Shown here: positions 61,519 through 64,000 of the stretch, in pieces
Position numbering within the stretch: the stretch's first letter is position 1
Layout of the letters: each line of letters begins with the position of its first letter
Assembly (NCBI GenBank): GCA_963782495.1
Contig: CAWAJU010000005.1
Location: 62,001-126,000, forward strand
Length of the DNA: 64,000 nt
DNA from: DASQBT01 sp963782495
GTDB lineage: Bacteria; Pseudomonadota; Gammaproteobacteria; Burkholderiales; Thiobacillaceae
Reading direction: 5' to 3'
Program-made: the position numbers and the translations under genes
Notes under the pieces: model-generated
Database searches by the model: none
What the model was told of the DNA's origin: nothing
What the model saw: the letters and a program-made list of their open reading frames with translations, nothing else

Positions 61519-63258
61519 GTGTGCAAGACCGACCCCTCCGATGTGGGGGCCTGGGTCAAGCTCTCCGCAGTGCAACATCGCCTGAGGCGGCATGATGAGG
61601 CCGAGGCCACCAGCCAGCGCGCCTTGCAACTGGCGCCCAAGCTGGCCTTTGCCCATCACGCGCACGCAACAGCCCTGCAATGCCTGGGCAAGCTGGACGC
61701 CGCCACTGCGGGCTACCGCCGGGCGATCCAGCTTAAGCCAGATTACGCCGACGCCCATTACCTCCTCGGCAATGTCCTGATGGAGCAGGGCAAGCTCCAA
61801 AATGCCGTGGCCAGCCTGACCCAGGCTGTCGCGTTGCGCCCGGATTTCTTTGCGGCATTGAGCGATCTGGGAGCGGCCCTTCTCATGATCGGCCACTTGG
61901 ACGAGGCCCCAGGTATCCTGCAGCGCGCCCTGGCGCTGCGGCCTGACTCCGCCGAAGTGCTGGCCAACATGGCCAACTTGCTGGAAATGGATGAGCGCGT
62001 GGAGGAGGCCCTGGCACTTCATGCGCGCGCCCTGTCCGTGCAGCCGGACTCATTGGACATACTGGCCAAGCAGGCCGAACTGCTCGAAAAGACCGGCCGC
62101 CTCGCTGAGTCCCGCGAAGCAGTTCAGAGCGGGCTGGAGCGGCAGCCGCAGCATCCCGTCCTGAATCTGGTCGCTGCACGCCTCAAGCGGCGCGAGGGCC
62201 ACCATGCGGAGGCAGCCGCTCAGCTCGAAGCGGTGCTGTCCCAATCGATGCGCCACGATACGGGCGGCGAAATCCACCTCTTGCTCGGTCAACTCTACGA
62301 CCGCCTGGGCCGCAACGAAGAAGTATTCTTCCACCTGGCCGAAGGAAAGCGGCGCACGGCCTCAGCCGCCGATCCGGAGGGTTTGGGCCGGAAGCGTTTC
62401 CTGGACAAGATCGACGCCTCCCTGGCTGGGCTCACAAACCGCCTATTGACGATCAGGGATAGCGATACCGGCCCGAGTACCGACGCGCCAGTCTTCTTGA
62501 TTGGCTTTCCGCGCTCCGGGACAACCTTGCTCGAACAAATCCTGGGCAGTCATCCCGCGCTCCAGACCATGGAGGAAAAACCGACCGCCGCGGCCATGGA
62601 ACAGGCGTTTCTGGCGATGACCGGCGGCGGCCCGGATGCGCTGGCGGACCTGAAACCGGACCAAGTGACAAGCCTGCGACGGGCGTATTTCGACGAAGCC
62701 ACCCGTCATGTGCAGCGCCGGCCCGGCACCCTGCTGGTCGACAAGTTGCCGCTCAACACCATTCGCGTGCCGCTGTTGTGGCGTGTCTTTCCCCAGGCGC
62801 GATTCATACTGGCCATACGCCATCCTTGCGACGTCACGCTGAGTTGCCTGATGCAGAACTTCGGCGCCAACGATGCCATGGCGGGGTTTGTTTCGCTGGA
62901 GAGCGTCGCGGAAATTTACGCCCAGGTGATGGGCGCGTGGCGGGAATTCTCCGCGCGGCTGCCGCTTCAATGGCATCGAGTGCGCTATGAGGACCTGATC
63001 GCAGACTTCGAAGACGAGGCACGCAAGCTGCTGGATTTCCTTGGCGTGGGCTGGGATGACGAAGTACTCGACCACACCCGCCACGCGCAGGAACGTACCG
63101 TCATCAACACCCCCAGCTATCATCAGGTCACCCAGCCCCTCTACCAGCACGCCCGATACCGCTGGAAACGCTATGCCTCGGCCTTCACGCCAATATTGCC
63201 TACCCTGCAGCCGTTCATCGATCACTTCGGTTACGCCGAGCCAGTATTCATCCCTTAA
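61519..63258 (+). CDS. TPR-sulfotransferase fusion protein
   Basis: A 579-residue protein: about eight TPR units (residues 1-300) and a C-terminal sulfotransferase domain with VFLIGFPRSGTTLLEQILGS (PAPS 5'-loop), ARFILAIRHPCDVTLSCLMQ (3'-loop) and YEDLIADFEDEARKLLDFLG. The only standard start in frame is GTG 61519, yet the frame upstream (NRLNEAGSLYGS) continues the first TPR, so the true start may be further up, at a rare codon or beyond an indel. It resembles the protein at 57327-59147 and probably acts on related surface-protein or polysaccharide targets. Confidence 0.82.
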   Translation: MCKTDPSDVGAWVKLSAVQHRLRRHDEAEATSQRALQLAPKLAFAHHAHATALQCLGKLDAATAGYRRAIQLKPDYADAHYLLGNVLMEQGKLQNAVASLTQAVALRPDFFAALSDLGAALLMIGHLDEAPGILQRALALRPDSAEVLANMANLLEMDERVEEALALHARALSVQPDSLDILAKQAELLEKTGRLAESREAVQSGLERQPQHPVLNLVAARLKRREGHHAEAAAQLEAVLSQSMRHDTGGEIHLLLGQLYDRLGRNEEVFFHLAEGKRRTASAADPEGLGRKRFLDKIDASLAGLTNRLLTIRDSDTGPSTDAPVFLIGFPRSGTTLLEQILGSHPALQTMEEKPTAAAMEQAFLAMTGGGPDALADLKPDQVTSLRRAYFDEATRHVQRRPGTLLVDKLPLNTIRVPLLWRVFPQARFILAIRHPCDVTLSCLMQNFGANDAMAGFVSLESVAEIYAQVMGAWREFSARLPLQWHRVRYEDLIADFEDEARKLLDFLGVGWDDEVLDHTRHAQERTVINTPSYHQVTQPLYQHARYRWKRYASAFTPILPTLQPFIDHFGYAEPVFIP

Positions 63259-63697
63259 GCTGTCCTGACCACGCTTGGGACGCAGAAGACGCGCCTCGGC
63301 GCAGGCAGCCTTCATGCTCCAGCTTGAGCAGGATGCGCTGGATGGCTTCATTCTCTTCAAGATCCCTCGTGTCGATTGCGGCTTCCTCATGTTCCGGCAC
63401 CGCGTAGGGATCGGACGCCCCGATAAACTTTGGAATTAGCCCGGCCCGCGCAATACGCGTCGAATAAACTTCCTGTGGCCTGGCATCTTCCGCTGCGCGC
63501 AGGCTTCCTAAGCGCCAAGCGATGTCCCTGGCACTTTCACAAACAACGAGTAGGCATGCAGCCAGCTGTCTCCATTCCGCCAAATTGCTCAACGCCAGGC
63601 GATCACGCAAGCTAATTGTTACCTGCCGGGAAATATTGATCCTGATGTCGGTACACCTTACGTTCACTTGGTATTTTTCTCTTGCGCGAAGAGTCAT
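63248..63697 (-). CDS. APS-kinase C-terminal-like fragment in a short open frame
   Basis: The frame encodes 149 residues. Residues ~80-138 (ARAGLIPKFIGASDPYAVPE, then EEAAIDTRDLEENEAIQRIL) match the C-terminal end of APS kinase (CysC), where ARAGxIxxFTGIxxPYEAPE precedes a final helix. The P-loop half is absent: the first 75 residues resemble nothing known. It is thus a truncated or chimeric gene and cannot be an active kinase alone. It converges on, and overlaps by 11 bases, the sulfotransferase gene, whose cofactor PAPS is the product of CysC. Confidence 0.5.
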   Translation of the reverse strand: MTLRAREKYQVNVRCTDIRINISRQVTISLRDRLALSNLAEWRQLAACLLVVCESARDIAWRLGSLRAAEDARPQEVYSTRIARAGLIPKFIGASDPYAVPEHEEAAIDTRDLEENEAIQRILLKLEHEGCLRRGASSASQAWSGQLKG

Positions 63698-63726
63698 CTT
63701 ATTGAGTTTATTGAGAAATTGTTATC

Positions 63727-63742
63727 TGGCACAGATTTGGCT
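63727..63742 (+). promoter_or_regulatory. Sigma-54 promoter of the last PEP-CTERM-type gene
   Basis: TGGCACAGATTTGGCT matches TGGCACG-N4-TTGCT except at two bases, with GG and GC correctly spaced. It lies 57 bases before the ATG at 63799. Confidence 0.65.
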
Positions 63743-63798
63743 TAATTTGCGGTAGCGGTTCGTTAATCATGATGACATTTTTTGGGGAAGGAATTCAG

Positions 63799-64000
63799 AT
63801 GCACAATTCATTGAAAACCACATTAAGCTTGGCCCTTGGCCTGGCTTTTGCTGGTGGATTGGTTATATCCACACCGAGTCACGCTATTGCTATTACCGGT
63901 GACAACAATGCCACAAGCCTCGCCAATGCCCTGACAGCGGGTGCTACGGGACTGACAGTGGTGAACGCCACATTGAGCGGCAACGGTAGCCCTACCGGTG
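63799..64000 (+). CDS. Choice-of-anchor L-type secreted protein (partial)
   Basis: The 67 visible residues open with signal peptide MHNSLKTTLSLALGLAFAGG and continue AIAITGDNNATSLANALTAGATGLTVVNATLSG. The N-ATSLANAL--G--LTVVNA pattern is the start of the choice-of-anchor L domain found in surface proteins with PEP-CTERM or other anchors. GGGGAAGGAATTC provides a strong ribosome site. The anchor lies beyond the window end. Confidence 0.75.
   Translation, partial: MHNSLKTTLSLALGLAFAGGLVISTPSHAIAITGDNNATSLANALTAGATGLTVVNATLSGNGSPTG

Overview
The window looks like about 64 kb of chromosome from a betaproteobacterium, probably of the Nitrosomonadales/Rhodocyclales kind. The inference rests on a GC-rich composition, housekeeping gene order typical of that class (glnK-amtB beside ubiK-comM, metX-metW, pyrR-pyrB-pseudo-pyrC, ubiE-ubiJ-ubiB, phoB-phoR) and a rich PEP-CTERM/exosortase surface-protein repertoire. 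No rRNA or tRNA gene, CRISPR array, complete insertion sequence or phage was seen.

Layout. 0-10 kb: partial pyrE diverging from xth, an AmpG-like permease and a TauE/SafE-like membrane protein; then, on the minus strand, a DUF4426 protein, an Mla-type lipid ABC transporter and metX-metW. 9.6-14.3 kb: a nitrogen module (TorF-type porin, glnK, amtB) with a clear sigma-54 promoter and an NtrC-like site, diverging from ubiK-comM. 14.3-19.4 kb: a VIT1/CCC1-rubrerythrin fusion, a PEP-CTERM protein and a PrsT-like TPR protein, all riddled with frameshifts. 19.5-24.2 kb: rhodanese, metH, Nudix. 24.4-30 kb: a poly-Ser PEP-CTERM protein, an ICMT-like membrane protein, a candidate ncRNA and a two-component pair. 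30-40 kb: mpl, yqiA-like, RNB ribonuclease, TonB-like, cytochrome c, then yqgE-ruvX-pyrR-pyrB-pseudo-dihydroorotase. 40-44.7 kb: a giant FAD/Fe-S oxidoreductase and a PEP-CTERM protein. 44.7-49.2 kb: an exbB-exbD-tonB-Sel1 operon. 49.5-57.2 kb: HIT, phoR-phoB with a Pho box, ubiE-ubiJ-ubiB and a His-tailed sodium:solute symporter. 57.3-64 kb: two TPR-sulfotransferases, several PEP-CTERM genes (one decayed), an APS-kinase-like fragment and the start of a choice-of-anchor L protein.

How the genes connect. AmpG-like permease and Mpl point to murein recycling; metX, metW and metH make methionine; pyrE, pyrR, pyrB and the inactive pyrC-like gene belong to pyrimidine synthesis; four ubiquinone factors (ubiK, ubiE, ubiJ, ubiB) are present. 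The PEP-CTERM genes lie at dispersed sites, yet most carry a sigma-54-like -24/-12 element just upstream, which suggests one RpoN-dependent regulon; no exosortase gene lies in the window.

Most interesting signal. A ~110-bp cassette encoding a 37-residue mini-ORF sits exactly at the ATGA stop/start overlap of two unrelated operons: three tandem copies between metX and metW, and one diverged copy between pyrB and the pyrC-like gene. Each complete copy begins and ends at an ATGA, so stop-start coupling is kept, and the flanks share short direct repeats like target-site duplications. It looks like a small mobile element that targets translational-coupling junctions.
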